DNA of 64,000 nt from Amycolatopsis palatopharyngis (GCF_003385185.1 NZ_PQHZ01000028.1:1-64000), one strand, 5' to 3'. Positions 20,501 through 28,920 are shown, numbered from the stretch's first letter. The notes: generated by a model from the sequence alone, not told the origin. Translations and numbers: made by a program.

Positions 20501-21160
20501 CACACCCAGCGGTTCGAGCGCCGCCAGTGCCGCACCCACCTCGGTACCGAGCAGCATCGTCCCGGTGGTCTCCACGGTGATCGACGCGATCACCGGCACG
20601 TGCAGCCCAGCAGCGGTCATCGCCCGGTGCGCGCCGATGATCGAGGCCTTCGTCTGGAGGATGTCCTGGGTGGTCTCGACCAGCACCGCGTCCACCCCGC
20701 CTGCCAGCAGCCCGCGGACCTCCTCCGCGTAGGCGTCCCGCAGCTTGGTGAAGGGCGCGTGGCCCAGCGTCGGCAGTTTCGTCCCCGGACCGACCGACCC
20801 AAGCACGAACCGGGGACGCTCGGCGGTCGCGAACTCGTCGGCGACCTCCCTGGCCAGCCGGGCCCCCGACTCGGAGAGCTCGTAGATCCGATCCTCGATG
20901 TCGTACTCGGCGAGATTGGCGAAGTTCGCGCCGAAGCTGTTGGTTTCGATCGCGTCCGCCCCAGCGGCCAGGTAGCCCCGGTGAATCCCCCGGACGACGT
21001 CAGGGCGTGTGACGTTCAGGATCTCGTTGCAGCCCTCGAGCCCGGCGAAGTCGTCGAGGGACAGATCGTGAGCCTGCAGCGCGGTCCCCATAGCACCGTC
21101 GGCAACCACAACACGGGAGGCGAGGGCGTCGAGCAGTGGTGACGGAGTGCGTTCAGACAT
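17600..21160 (-). CDS. metH: Cobalamin-dependent methionine synthase
   Basis: MetH moves a methyl group from 5-methyltetrahydrofolate to homocysteine through cobalamin. At 1186 residues it has all four modules. The N-terminal homocysteine domain ends with the zinc motif GGCCGTT. The pterin domain follows, with GERTNANGSKAFREAM and the segment VNSVNYEDG. The cobalamin domain has the ligand motif DVHDIGKN and LLVKSTVIMKENLEEMN. The C-terminal activation domain is marked by RFSLGYGACPN. No cobalamin riboswitch fits upstream: a TACTCT -10 box lies seven bases from the ATG, indicating a leaderless mRNA. It is divergent from the PAC2 gene. Confidence 0.97.
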   Translation of the reverse strand: MSERTPSPLLDALASRVVVADGAMGTALQAHDLSLDDFAGLEGCNEILNVTRPDVVRGIHRGYLAAGADAIETNSFGANFANLAEYDIEDRIYELSESGARLAREVADEFATAERPRFVLGSVGPGTKLPTLGHAPFTKLRDAYAEEVRGLLAGGVDAVLVETTQDILQTKASIIGAHRAMTAAGLHVPVIASITVETTGTMLLGTEVGAALAALEPLGVDVIGLNCATGPAEMSEHLRQLSQQARVPLSVMPNAGLPELGPNGAVYPLGPEGLAEALSGFVREFGVGLVGGCCGTTDEHIRQLAEAVADLPPKPRDPRPEPGVSSLYQAVPFAQDASVLVIGERTNANGSKAFREAMLEGRYEDCVEIAREQTRDGAHLLDLCVDYVGRDGAADMSELASRLATASTLPIMIDSTEPAVLEAGLERLGGRSVVNSVNYEDGDGPDSRFQRIMRLVREHGAAVVVMCIDEEGQARTADWKVRIASRTIEDLVTNWGMRVCDIIVDTLTFPISTGQEEVRKDAIETIEAIRRLKELYPEVQTTLGVSNVSFGLNAAARQVLNSVFLHEAVRAGLDTAIVHASKILPMARIPDEHREVALDLVYDRRREGYDPLQKLMSLFEGKTAASSRESRAAELARLPLFERLEQRIVDGERNGLEADLDAAMAERPPLQIINETLLAGMKTVGELFGSGQMQLPFVLQSAEVMKTAVAHLEPHMEKDDSGGKGRIVLATVKGDVHDIGKNLVDIILSNNGYEVVNLGIKQPITSILDAAEENRVDAIGMSGLLVKSTVIMKENLEEMNSRGVATRWPVLLGGAALTRSYVENDLTDVYIGQVRYARDAFEGLRLMDAIMGAKRGEVQPVDAEAEEKRAERKARRERSLRIAEARKAKQAEEDPQPVPARSDVATDVPVPTPPFWGSRVIKGIPLAEYSAMLDERATFMGQWGLRGVKGGSGPTYEELVETEGRPRLRYWLDRLATDGILAHSAVVYGYFPCVADGDDVVVLSEPDPGAAELTRFGFPRQQRDRHLCLADFYRPRELARASGGVDVLPLTLVTMGQPIADYANDLFANDAYRDYLEVHGLGVQLAEALAEYWHRRVRQELQFSSGASMADEDPPDVEDFFKLGYRGARFSLGYGACPNLEDRAKIAELLRPERIGVKLSEEFQLHPEQSTDAIVAHHPEAKYFNT

Positions 21161-21167
21161 GGGTACA

Positions 21168-21207
21168 AGAGTACGGTCTCCGCCCGGCCGGTCGTTGGTC
21201 GTAGGCT
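21168..21207. promoter_or_regulatory. Back-to-back leaderless promoters of metH and the PAC2 gene
   Basis: On the minus strand TACTCT (21168-21173) lies seven bases before the metH ATG. On the plus strand TAGGCT (21202-21207) lies seven bases before the PAC2 GTG. Both fit the TANNNT -10 pattern with transcription starting at or next to the start codon. Confidence 0.45.
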
Positions 21208-21214
21208 GGCAGGT

Positions 21215-22297
21215 GTGAGCAAGCCCCCCTACGAGATGTCACCCGACGCTCCCGACCCAGCACGCGAGCACGCCGGGCGAGCAGCTGAGTCCGCGGAGCG
21301 GGACCAGCAGCCCGGATCCAGCAACACACCCGACGAGTCGCCCGAGACCGAGGGCGAAGGCGCGGATGGCGCGGTTGGCGCCGGCGCAGATCCCGCGAAT
21401 CCGGACGAAACCCCTGGTGACGAGGTTGAAGCCGACGCCGAGGAGGCCGATGAGGGCGATCCGAAGCCGGTGATGGTGGTGGCCTTCGAAGGCTGGAACG
21501 ACGCGGGGGACGCGGCCAGCACCGCCATCGAACACCTGCAACTCAACTGGGACGCGTCGCCGCTGGCCGAGCTGGACCCGGACGACTACTACGACTTTCA
21601 AGTGAGCAGGCCCACAGTCCGCATGGTGGACGGGGTGACGCGCATGGTCGAATGGCCGACCACACGGCTGGTGATCTGCCAGCCACAGGGATACGACCGC
21701 GAGGTCGTCCTCGTGCAGGGGCCGGAGCCGAACATGCGCTGGCGCGCGTTCTGCGCGGAGCTGCTCGAGCATGTGGAGAAGCTGCAGATCTCAACCGTGG
21801 TGACGCTCGGCGCCCTGCTGGCCGACACCGCGCACACCCGGCCGGTTCCCGTCACGGGAACCGCATTCGACGCGAAAGCCGCGGCCAAGTACGACCTGGA
21901 GCGCAATCGGTACCAGGGCCCGACCGGCATCGTGGGCGTGTTCCAGGACGCGTGCGTACGCGCGGGCATCCCGGCGGTCTCGGTGTGGGCGGCGGTTCCG
22001 CATTACGTTTCCCACCCGCCGTCACCGAAGGCCACGCTGGCACTGCTGCACAAGCTCGAGGACGTCCTCGACGTCGAGATCCCGCTGGGCGCTCTGCCCG
22101 AGCAGGCGGAGGAGTGGCAGCGCACGGTCAGCGAGATGGCCGACGAGGATGAGGAGATCAGCGACTACGTCCGCTCACTCGAGGAGCGCGGCGATGCCGA
22201 GATCACCCTCGACGAGAACAGTGGCGACAAGATCGCCGCCGAGTTCGAGCGCTACCTGCGCCGTCGCAGGCCGGACGGCCCAGGCTCGGCGCGGTGA
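21215..22297 (+). CDS. PAC2 family protein
   Basis: This 360-residue protein belongs to the PAC2 (proteasome assembly chaperone 2-like) family. An acidic disordered N-terminus of about 85 residues precedes the core, which begins PVMVVAFEGWNDAGDAASTA and contains STVVTLGALLADTAHTRPV and GIPAVSVWAAVPHYV. Bacterial PAC2 proteins occur near Pup-proteasome loci in actinobacteria (Rv2125 type) but a role in proteasome assembly is not established; an ATP-grasp-linked or peptide-binding role is equally open. The C-terminus is acidic (EMADEDEEISDYVRSLEER). The likely start GTG 21215 is leaderless. Its 3' end is followed directly by palindromic repeats. Confidence 0.85.
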   Translation: MSKPPYEMSPDAPDPAREHAGRAAESAERDQQPGSSNTPDESPETEGEGADGAVGAGADPANPDETPGDEVEADAEEADEGDPKPVMVVAFEGWNDAGDAASTAIEHLQLNWDASPLAELDPDDYYDFQVSRPTVRMVDGVTRMVEWPTTRLVICQPQGYDREVVLVQGPEPNMRWRAFCAELLEHVEKLQISTVVTLGALLADTAHTRPVPVTGTAFDAKAAAKYDLERNRYQGPTGIVGVFQDACVRAGIPAVSVWAAVPHYVSHPPSPKATLALLHKLEDVLDVEIPLGALPEQAEEWQRTVSEMADEDEEISDYVRSLEERGDAEITLDENSGDKIAAEFERYLRRRRPDGPGSAR

Positions 22298-22383
22298 GTT
22301 CCCCAATGTGGCATTGGGGACGTTGAAGTTCCCCAATGCCACATTGGGGAACTTCAAGTTCCCGAAAGCCACATTGGGGGAAT
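22296..22383. repeat. Palindromic repeat array, family A (three units)
   Basis: Three units of about 30 bases have the core CCCCAATG-N3-CATTGGGG. Unit 2 (22325-22355) is a perfect palindrome with 14-base arms, GAAGTTCCCCAATG around CCA. Unit 1 has TGG and unit 2 CCA in the loop, so the core occurs in both orientations; unit 3 is degenerate. The array fills the gap between the convergent PAC2 and phosphoesterase genes and could act as a terminator. A five-unit array of the same family follows acnA. Confidence 0.85.
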
Positions 22384-22398
22384 CCCGCATGCGCCCCG

Positions 22399-23223
22399 TC
22401 AGAGGAGGGTGCGCAGCGGGACGGGGCCGCGGGCGCGCTTGCGCCACTCACGGGGATAACCGAGGGACACCTCCTCGAACCGCACTCCGTCCCGGTAGGT
22501 GGTGCGCGGTATGTGCAGGTGGCCGTACACCGCGATCTCGGCGCGGTAGCGGCGGTGCCAGTCCTCGGTCTCCGAGGTGCCGCACCACATCGCGAACTCC
22601 GGATAGTGCAACGGTTCGGTCGGATGACGGTGCAGCGGCCAATGTGAGACGAGGACGGTCCCGTGCTCGGGCGGGATCGCGGCCAGCCGTTCTCCGCTGA
22701 CCTTGAGCCGCTCGGCGCACCACTCGGCACGACTCGGGAACGGGTCCGGGTCCAGGAAGAACTCGTCCGTACAGACAACCCCCGCATCCCGTGCCTGGTC
22801 GAGCGCCTCGGCCAGCGATCTGCCCTCCGCCTCCGGCGTGCGCCACGAGTAGTCGTAGAGCAGGAAAAGCGGCGCGATGGTGAGCGGTCGCGGGTGGTGT
22901 TCCCACACCGCGAACTCGTCCTCCGGAGTGAGCACGTCGATCGACTGACACCGGCGAACCAGTTCGGCATAGCGCGCCTGCCCCCGGAACTGCGCCGGTT
23001 CCTTGCCAGTGGTCCACAGTTCGTGGTTGCCGGGCACCCAGATGACCTTCGCGAATCGCTCCCGCAGGGTGCTCAGGGTCTCGATGACCACGTCCATCCG
23101 CTCCGCGACGTCTCCCGCGACGATCAGCCAGTCGTCCCGGCTCGCGGAACGGACGCTGTCGAGGAGTGGCTCATTTCCCCGGTGTGTGACGTGCAGGTCG
23201 CTGGTGGCGAGCAGGTGTGGCAC
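22399..23223 (-). CDS. Metallophosphoesterase (PptH-like)
   Basis: This 274-residue calcineurin-fold phosphoesterase has all the metal-binding motifs: SDLHV (Asp9, His11), AGDVAE (Asp38), PGNHELW (Asn66, His67), VLVSHWPLHRHP and YGHLH. The spacing and the phrase DDWLIVAGDVAERMDVVIETL resemble the actinobacterial phosphodiesterase PptH, which removes 4'-phosphopantetheine from acyl carrier proteins and is usually encoded beside PptT. No PptT-type gene is adjacent here, so the assignment is tentative. Its first 100 bases overlap the end of the MFS gene in another frame; the first motif requires a start at or near 23223, so the overlap appears real. Confidence 0.82.
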   Translation of the reverse strand: MPHLLATSDLHVTHRGNEPLLDSVRSASRDDWLIVAGDVAERMDVVIETLSTLRERFAKVIWVPGNHELWTTGKEPAQFRGQARYAELVRRCQSIDVLTPEDEFAVWEHHPRPLTIAPLFLLYDYSWRTPEAEGRSLAEALDQARDAGVVCTDEFFLDPDPFPSRAEWCAERLKVSGERLAAIPPEHGTVLVSHWPLHRHPTEPLHYPEFAMWCGTSETEDWHRRYRAEIAVYGHLHIPRTTYRDGVRFEEVSLGYPREWRKRARGPVPLRTLL

Positions 23224-24467
23224 TCCACCACCGTATCCGCGGTCGCGAACGCGGGCCCACCTGCGCGCCGCGGGAAGCCGGTGAGCAGGACCAGCGCGAG
23301 CGATCCGGCGAGTACGTGCAGCGCGGCCTGCACCGTGAGCAGGCCGGTGAGGCCCACCAGTTCCACGAGCGAACCGGCCAATTGCATACCGAGTGCGGTC
23401 CCCGCGGCCATCGCGGCGAACGCCGTGCTCAGCACCCGTCCCGCCAGCAGTGGTCCGGCGGCGGTCTGCAACACCGACAGCAGCCCCGAGGCCGAGACGA
23501 CGCCCGGCGCGCCGACGAGGGCGAACAGCCCGGCGTACACCCAGAACTCGGTGGTGACCGAGGGCAGATGCCAGATCAGCACCGACACCAGCCCCACCCC
23601 GAGGGTTCCCCAGCCGAGCAACGCCGACGGGCGTACGTGCCGTAACCCGGTGGCGACCACGGCGCCCGCTACCAGTCCGCCGACCGCCTGCACCCCTCGT
23701 AGCAGGCCCACCTCGGGTTCACCACCGCCGAGGCGCCCCAACACGAAGAGTACGAACAGCACCAGGAACATGCCCTGCGCGATTGCCGAGAGCAGCAGGG
23801 TGACGCCGGTGCGCCGCAACATCGGATTGTCGCGGATCGCGTTGAGACCGTCGAGCCACTGCCGCACCATGGGTGTGCCCGCGACGGGTGCGACGGTCCG
23901 TGCCGGGAAGCGCGGAAGCAACAACGCGCCGGCGAGTGCCAGCGCGGCGAGATAGGCGCCCACGACCCAGGGCAGTCCGCCGAATCCGAGCAACAGGCCA
24001 CCGAGCGATGCCCCGACGAGCCGGGCGACGCTGCTGTTCACCCCCATCAGGCCGTTCGCCGCGGTGACCTGATCCGTTCCCACCAGGTCGGGCACGAGGG
24101 CGTTGCGGGCAGGCTCGAACAACGCCGCGAGCGAGGCCTGCGCGGCCACCACGAGGAACACCAGCGGCAGCGCTGCCTGGCCGTCCGCAATCAGCAGGGG
24201 CAACGCCACCACGGCCTGACCGGTGCAGACCAGGAACAACACCAACCTGCGCTCGTACCGGTCGGCGAGCACCCCGGCCAACGGGCTCATCAGCACCGCG
24301 GGCAGCAGGCCGAGCATCATGCTCGTGGCCGTCGAGGCGGCCGATCCGGTGAGCTGGTAGACGAGCACGGGGAGTGCGACCTGCAGCATCCATTCCGCGG
24401 TCTCGGAGAAGAAGGCGGCCGTCCACAGCCGGGCGAACCCGGGTTGCCGTAGTACGCCTGGCCGCAT
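23124..24467 (-). CDS. MFS transporter
   Basis: This 447-residue protein is a 12-helix major facilitator of the drug-efflux type (MFS_3-like). It begins MRPGVLRQPGFARLWTAAFF. The loop LAGVLADRYERRLVLF after helix 2 is the MFS motif A. Later helices are rich in Ala, Leu and Val. The start ATG 24467 overlaps the stop of the ArsR-type gene (ATGA), so the two are translationally coupled and the regulator probably controls the pump. The last 33 residues or so overlap the phosphoesterase gene and are hydrophilic with several Cys and Thr; they may not be structurally important. The substrate is unknown. Confidence 0.88.
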   Translation of the reverse strand: MRPGVLRQPGFARLWTAAFFSETAEWMLQVALPVLVYQLTGSAASTATSMMLGLLPAVLMSPLAGVLADRYERRLVLFLVCTGQAVVALPLLIADGQAALPLVFLVVAAQASLAALFEPARNALVPDLVGTDQVTAANGLMGVNSSVARLVGASLGGLLLGFGGLPWVVGAYLAALALAGALLLPRFPARTVAPVAGTPMVRQWLDGLNAIRDNPMLRRTGVTLLLSAIAQGMFLVLFVLFVLGRLGGGEPEVGLLRGVQAVGGLVAGAVVATGLRHVRPSALLGWGTLGVGLVSVLIWHLPSVTTEFWVYAGLFALVGAPGVVSASGLLSVLQTAAGPLLAGRVLSTAFAAMAAGTALGMQLAGSLVELVGLTGLLTVQAALHVLAGSLALVLLTGFPRRAGGPAFATADTVVECHTCSPPATCTSHTGEMSHSSTASVPRAGTTG

Positions 24468-25054
24468 CACGACGAGGTGCCGCCGTCCGCCTCGATGCGC
24501 AGGAACGCCCGCAGCCCGACGTGCACCGCTCGCGCACCTTCTGGGACATCGGCGCGGATCTTGTTCACGTACGGCCGAAGCAGCGTGTCGATGGAGGCCA
24601 CGAGCTCGTTGAGTTCCGCCGGGGTGACGGTCAGCGCGTAGCTGTTCAGCCCACCACTGTCCCGCCACTGCGGCTCCAGGTCACCGACCGCGTCCAGGTA
24701 TCGCTGGGTGAGCTCCTGCTCGGTGTCGAGCATCGTGCCCGCCGCGGCGAGCCGAGCGGCTCGCATCGCGGGATCGGCACCGAGTTCGCCCAGTTCGAGA
24801 CCGACCTGGCGGGCCTGCCACGGTCGCTGCCGCCCGTCTTCGGCCGCACTGGGTTCCACCAGGCCGAGCTCCGCCAGCTTGCGCAGGTGCCAGCTGCAGT
24901 TCGAAGCCGAGGAGCCGACGGCTGCCGCGCATTCACTGGCCGTACGCGGGCCGACCGCCATCAGGTAGTCGAGCAGTGCCGCACGCAACGGATGAGCCAG
25001 CGCTCGCATCAGTTCGACATCCCGCACCCGTCTGCGTTCGGGTAGTTCGTTCAT
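24467..25054 (-). CDS. ArsR-type winged-helix regulator
   Basis: This 195-residue protein starts MNELPERRRVRDVELMRALAHPLR and contains the winged helix-turn-helix ALLDYLMAVGPRTASECAAA...SNCSWHLRKLAELGLVE (about residues 20-75). The C-terminal 110 residues resemble the effector region of ArsR/HTH_20 regulators. No clear metal-binding cysteine pair is present. An in-frame upstream start would translate through the palindrome at 25066-25101, so ATG 25054 is preferred. That palindrome, 12 bases upstream, is the likely operator for autoregulation. It overlaps the MFS gene by four bases. Confidence 0.88.
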   Translation of the reverse strand: MNELPERRRVRDVELMRALAHPLRAALLDYLMAVGPRTASECAAAVGSSASNCSWHLRKLAELGLVEPSAAEDGRQRPWQARQVGLELGELGADPAMRAARLAAAGTMLDTEQELTQRYLDAVGDLEPQWRDSGGLNSYALTVTPAELNELVASIDTLLRPYVNKIRADVPEGARAVHVGLRAFLRIEADGGTSS

Positions 25055-25065
25055 CGCGTCCCCAG

Positions 25066-25101
25066 ATCTGAAAGAACCCTTTCGAAATATCTCTTTCAGA
25101 T
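25066..25101. promoter_or_regulatory. Operator-like inverted repeat upstream of the ArsR-type gene
   Basis: ATCTGAAAGA (25066-25075) and TCTTTCAGAT (25092-25101) form a perfect 10-base inverted repeat with a 16-base A/T-rich spacer. It lies just before the regulator start and is the best candidate for its binding site. Confidence 0.65.
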
Positions 25102-25150
25102 TGCCCTGTTCGGACACCGCCGTCAACAGCGAACAGCGATAGAAAAACGC

Positions 25151-25181
25151 TTGACTAAAACTACGGGTGTCGCATTAGACT
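25151..25181 (+). promoter_or_regulatory. Sigma70-type promoter of the ABC-F gene
   Basis: TTGACT (25151-25156) and TTAGAC or TAGACT (25175-25181) are spaced by 18-19 bases. Transcription would begin near 25188 and leave a leader of about 110 bases before GTG 25297. This is the best -35/-10 pair in the first half of the window. Confidence 0.6.
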
Positions 25182-25191
25182 GGCTCGCATC

Positions 25192-25203
25192 ATGGACCAC
25201 TGA
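25192..25203 (+). other. Possible minimal leader ORF upstream of the ABC-F gene
   Basis: ATG GAC CAC TGA lies just after the predicted transcription start and overlaps a second ATG (25203) that opens an Arg/Pro-rich frame beginning MPRSRPRPRPVPVERRSR. Such leaders precede some antibiotic-induced ABC-F genes. This is speculative. Confidence 0.25.
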
Positions 25204-25296
25204 TGCCGCGAAGTCGCCCGCGCCCGAGGCCCGTTCCGGTTGAGCGCCGCTCCCGGTTCGACAGTGCCCGGCGGGTATCCCCACTCGCCAAGGAAC

Positions 25297-27009
25297 GTGA
25301 TCCCGCTGTCTGGCAACCTTTTTCTGCGCACCATCGACCTCGCGTTCGCCTATGGCGACCGCGTGGTTTTCGACGGGCTGTCATTCACCGCCGCCGCCGG
25401 TCATCGGATCGGTCTCGTCGGCGAGAACGGCACCGGCAAATCCACGCTGCTCCGGCTGCTGGCCGGCCGCCAGCTCCCGCAGGCAGGCACGGTCACCGGC
25501 GCCGCCGACGTCGGTTTCCTGGACCAGGAACTGCCCTACCCGGCCTCAACGGTTGTCGCGGCGGTCATCGACGACGCGCTGGCCGAGACCCGGGCCGTCG
25601 CCACCCGGCTGGACCGGCTCGCCGGCCACCTCCCCGAACACCCGGACGACGCAACGGCACTGGCCGAGTACGGGCACGCTCTCGAGTGGGCGCAGGCGCA
25701 CGACCTCTGGGACGCGGATCGCAGGGCGGCGCTGGTCCGCACGGGGCTCGGTCTCGGTGCGCTCGCACCTGAACGCGAGCTCGGCACCCTCTCCGGCGGA
25801 CAGCGTGCCCGCCTCGGGCTCGCCGCCCTGTTGATCCGGCGACCGTCGGCACTGCTACTGGACGAACCCACCAACCATCTCGACGACGACGCGCTGGAGT
25901 TCCTCGAAGGCCACCTTTGTGCGTTGCCCGGAGTCGTGGTGCTGTCCTCGCACGACCGCGTCTTCCTCGACTCGGTGTGTACCGACATCGTCGATCTGGA
26001 CCCCGCGGCCGAGGGGCCGATGCGTTACGGCGGCCGGTACAGCGACTACCTGCTGGCCAAACGCGCCGAACGCCTGCGCTGGGAGCAGCGCTTCACCGAG
26101 GAGCAGGCCGAGCTGCGGAGACTGCGCCGGTCGGTCGAGGTGACCGCCCGCGACATCAACCACGACCGGGCGCCGACGGACAACGCGAAGATGGCCTACG
26201 ACTACAAGGGCGGCAGGATACAGCGGCAGATCTCGCGGCGCGTCCGCAACGCCCAGTCGCGACTCGACGAGTTGGAGCGCACGCAGACGCCGAAACCTCC
26301 TGCGCCCCTGCGGTTCGCCGCCACCCTGACCCGGCAGGCAACCGACGAGGCCGCACTGACCCTGTGCGACGTCGAGATCCCTGGCAGGTTGCCGCACATC
26401 GCGCGGCTCGCGGTCGGCGCGGGAAGCCGGTTGCTGGTCACCGGCGGCAACGGTGCGGGAAAGTCCACCCTGCTCTCGGTGCTCGCGGGGCGGCTGCGAC
26501 CGGTCCGCGGGCAGGTCAGCCGCACCCCCGGCGTCCGGGTCGGACTGCTCGACCAGGACGTCCGGTTTCCGGACCCGGCCACGACACCGCGACAGCTCTA
26601 TCGCTCGGTCGCCGGCGACGACGCACCCACGCTGTCCAGCCTCGGCCTGCTCGCGGTCCGGGACCTGGACCGCGAACTGGGCAACCTCTCCGTGGGGCAA
26701 CGACGCAGACTGGCTCTCGCCACGCTCATCGCCGCACCGCCGCAGGTGCTGCTGCTCGACGAACCGACCAACCACATCTCACTGAGTCTCACCGAGGAGC
26801 TGACAGCGGCGCTCGGCAGCGCCCCCGGTGCTGTCGTCGTCGCCTCCCACGACCGCTGGCTGCGCCGTGGCTGGGAAGGCGAGCGGCTCGAACTCGTCGG
26901 CTCGGTGACCGCTGTTCGCGCCCGGCAACTGCAAACTCGCCCCCCGGCAACTGCGAAGTCAGCCCCCGGAACTGCAAAGTCAGGCCCCGGAACTGCGAAG
27001 TCGGGTTAG
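25297..27009 (+). CDS. ABC-F ATPase, antibiotic-resistance (ARE) type
   Basis: This protein of about 570 residues has two ABC domains and no membrane helices, the ABC-F plan. ABC1 has Walker [10 protein letters not shown], signature [12 protein letters not shown] and [18 protein letters not shown]2 has GGNGAGKST, a less usual signature [12 protein letters not shown] and [14 protein letters not shown]. The interdomain linker ([20 protein letters not shown] onward) is the arm that reaches into the ribosomal E/P site. It resembles actinobacterial macrolide-type protection proteins, but specificity is not predictable. The start is uncertain: GTG 25297 fits the family best, with GTG 25264 and TTG 25240 upstream. 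The last 30 residues are encoded by an intergenic-type 21-base repeat. It converges on mshC with a 4-base overlap. Confidence 0.88.
   Translation: MIPLSGNLFLRTIDLAFAYGDRVVFDGLSFTAAAGHRIGLVGENGTGKSTLLRLLAGRQLPQAGTVTGAADVGFLDQELPYPASTVVAAVIDDALAETRAVATRLDRLAGHLPEHPDDATALAEYGHALEWAQAHDLWDADRRAALVRTGLGLGALAPERELGTLSGGQRARLGLAALLIRRPSALLLDEPTNHLDDDALEFLEGHLCALPGVVVLSSHDRVFLDSVCTDIVDLDPAAEGPMRYGGRYSDYLLAKRAERLRWEQRFTEEQAELRRLRRSVEVTARDINHDRAPTDNAKMAYDYKGGRIQRQISRRVRNAQSRLDELERTQTPKPPAPLRFAATLTRQATDEAALTLCDVEIPGRLPHIARLAVGAGSRLLVTGGNGAGKSTLLSVLAGRLRPVRGQVSRTPGVRVGLLDQDVRFPDPATTPRQLYRSVAGDDAPTLSSLGLLAVRDLDRELGNLSVGQRRRLALATLIAAPPQVLLLDEPTNHISLSLTEELTAALGSAPGAVVVASHDRWLRRGWEGERLELVGSVTAVRARQLQTRPPATAKSAPGTAKSGPGTAKSG
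26921..27005. repeat. Direct repeat array, family B (four units)
   Basis: Four units of 21-22 bases with core CGGAACTGCGAAGTC (variants CGGCAACTGCAAACTC) lie at the end of the ABC-F gene. They encode its tail, read as repeated PGTAKSG. A similar four-unit array lies after the gene ending at 36230. Both are between convergent genes. Confidence 0.8.
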
Positions 27010-28244
27010 GCGGAGATGCCCAGGAGGGCGTCTATGGCGTCGCGCATGCGGCTCGGCGCCGAGTCGTCACCGCCGCGGCCGCGCAGGGCCTCGTCGGCCC
27101 AAGCGTCGACCGCCGCGAGTGCAGCGGGTGTGTCGAGGTCGTCGGCGAGATGGTCGCGGAGCCTCGCCACGACCGGCTCGGCGACCGGGCCGGTGACCGC
27201 CGCGACGGCCCGGCGCCAGCGGTCCAGCCTGGTCTCGGCCTGCGACAGCAGCTCATCGGTCCACGCGCGGTCGGCGCGGTAATGCCCGGCGAGCAGCGCG
27301 AGCCGCACCGCGCCACTGTCGACCCCGTTCGCGCGCAGACGCGAGACGAACACCAGATTGCCCCGGGACTTGGACATCTTCTCGCCGTCGAGGCCGATCA
27401 TGCCGGCGTGCACGTAGTGCCGGGCGAACGGGTGCTCGCCGGTCAGCGCCTCGGCGTGGGCGGCACTGAACTCGTGGTGCGGGAACGCCAGGTCCGATCC
27501 GCCCCCCTGGACGTCGAACCCCATACCTACCCGGTTCACCGCGATCGCGCTGCACTCGATGTGCCAGCCCGGCCGCCCGGCTCCAAGCTCGGACTCCCAG
27601 AACGGCTCGCCGGGACGGGCCACCCGCCACAACAGGGCGTCCAGCGGGTCGCGCTTTCCAGGACGGTCGGGATCGCCACCACGCTCGGCGAAGAACGTGG
27701 CCATCGTCTCCGCGTCGTAGTTCGATTCGTAGCCGAACCGGCCGGTGGCCCGATGATCGAAGTAGATGTCCGGGTACTCGGAGTCGTCGGCACGGTAGGC
27801 CGCGCCGTCGGCCAGCAGCTTCGCGACGACTTCGACGATCTCCGGAATGCTCTCCACCGCGCCGACGAACTCACGGGGCGGCAGCACCCGCAGCGCCTCC
27901 ATGTCCTCCCGGAACAACGCGGTCTCCCGCATCCCGAGCACGACCCAGTCGTCCTGGTCCCGTTCCGCGCGCTCCAGCAGCGGCTCGTCGATGTCGGTGA
28001 CGTTCTGCACGTAGTGCACCTCGTGCCCAGCGTCGAGCCACAGCCGGTGCACGAGGTCGAAGGCGAGGTAGGTCGCCGCGTGCCCGAGGTGCGTCGCGTC
28101 GTACGGGGTGATGCCACAGACGTACATGCGCGCCACCGACCCCGGCGCCGTCGGCCGGACCTCACCTGCCGCGGTGTCGAACAATCGCAGCGCCGGCGGG
28201 GTTCCTGGTACGCGGGGAAGGGCGACGGATGACCAAGTCTGCAT
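27006..28244 (-). CDS. mshC: Mycothiol biosynthesis cysteine ligase MshC
   Basis: MshC joins L-cysteine to glucosaminyl-inositol using ATP, a late step of mycothiol synthesis. The 412-residue protein is a class I tRNA-synthetase fold related to cysteinyl-tRNA synthetase but lacking its anticodon domain. The zinc-binding Cys43 precedes HLGH (52-55, HIGH motif) in [19 protein letters not shown], and KMSKSRGN is the KMSKS loop. [10 protein letters not shown] and [12 protein letters not shown] add zinc/Cys-binding residues. It corresponds to Rv2130c, so the proteasome-metH-mshC neighbourhood is kept. The stop overlaps that of the ABC-F gene by four bases. Confidence 0.96.
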   Translation of the reverse strand: MQTWSSVALPRVPGTPPALRLFDTAAGEVRPTAPGSVARMYVCGITPYDATHLGHAATYLAFDLVHRLWLDAGHEVHYVQNVTDIDEPLLERAERDQDDWVVLGMRETALFREDMEALRVLPPREFVGAVESIPEIVEVVAKLLADGAAYRADDSEYPDIYFDHRATGRFGYESNYDAETMATFFAERGGDPDRPGKRDPLDALLWRVARPGEPFWESELGAGRPGWHIECSAIAVNRVGMGFDVQGGGSDLAFPHHEFSAAHAEALTGEHPFARHYVHAGMIGLDGEKMSKSRGNLVFVSRLRANGVDSGAVRLALLAGHYRADRAWTDELLSQAETRLDRWRRAVAAVTGPVAEPVVARLRDHLADDLDTPAALAAVDAWADEALRGRGGDDSAPSRMRDAIDALLGISA

Positions 28245-28253
28245 GACCCAACC

Positions 28254-28892
28254 CTAAGTCCAGTCCGTCACCGGCTGCCCACCTGGTGGAACCGTCCGGC
28301 CGGGCACCGCCGCCGAAGCCGACCACATCATCGCGAGTCCCGCGGCGAGCTGCTCGCCGTTGGGCGCTCCCTCGGGGTCGAGCAGCCACTGCACGGAGAG
28401 GCCGTCGCAGACCGCGATCACGAACCCGGCCAGCGCGGTGCAGCGAGGATCGTCGGGCCGGACGTCTCCGCCGAGCGACTCGGCGGCGAGCACGGCCACC
28501 CGCTCCCGGCATCGGCGATACTGCTCCGCGAACTGCTCGCGCAGCGAAGGAGTGCGCTCGGCCTGTGCAAGCGCCTCCACATAGGACAACAGCAGGGCGC
28601 GCTTCTCCGCGAGACTGTCGAGCATCGCCACCCAGGTGATCCGGCCACGTTCGATCGGGGACGCGGCGGGGTCGGCCATGGCGATCCTGGCCAGCTGCTC
28701 GGTCCACTCCTCGAAGACCTCACCGATCGCCGCGTTCAGCAATCCGGCCTTCGAGCCGAAGTGGTAACCGATCGAATGCAGGTTGGTACCCGACTCGGCG
28801 ACGAGGTCGCGTGCCGTGATGTGCGCGTAGCCCCGCTCCTGCAGCAGCGTGCGTGCCGCGACCAGCAACTGTTCCCGGTGCCCCACCGGCAC
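28254..28892 (-). CDS. TetR-family regulator
   Basis: This 212-residue regulator begins MPVGHREQLLVAARTLLQER and has a TetR helix-turn-helix ITARDLVAESGTNLHSIGYHFGSK near residues 25-50. The C-terminal ligand domain is about 150 residues and ends near PPGGQPVTDW. GTG 28892 (or 28886) is chosen: upstream in-frame codons would cross the P450 promoter and its microsatellite. It is divergent from the P450 and probably represses it through the near-palindrome TTATACGGGTGTGTAA at 28933-28948. mshC follows closely downstream on the same strand, nine bases away, so the two may be cotranscribed. Confidence 0.85.
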   Translation of the reverse strand: MPVGHREQLLVAARTLLQERGYAHITARDLVAESGTNLHSIGYHFGSKAGLLNAAIGEVFEEWTEQLARIAMADPAASPIERGRITWVAMLDSLAEKRALLLSYVEALAQAERTPSLREQFAEQYRRCRERVAVLAAESLGGDVRPDDPRCTALAGFVIAVCDGLSVQWLLDPEGAPNGEQLAAGLAMMWSASAAVPGRTVPPGGQPVTDWT

Positions 28893-28920
28893 AGCATAAA
28901 GCCGCGTCCAGGAGTGACCC

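Noticed and set aside
18473-21142. An 889-codon open frame antisense to metH
   Set aside because: It is a compositional shadow of metH; its residues are Arg, His, Leu and Val rich without motifs.
21161-21214. Cobalamin riboswitch before metH
   Set aside because: Only 54 bases separate metH from the divergent PAC2 gene and both appear leaderless, so there is no room.
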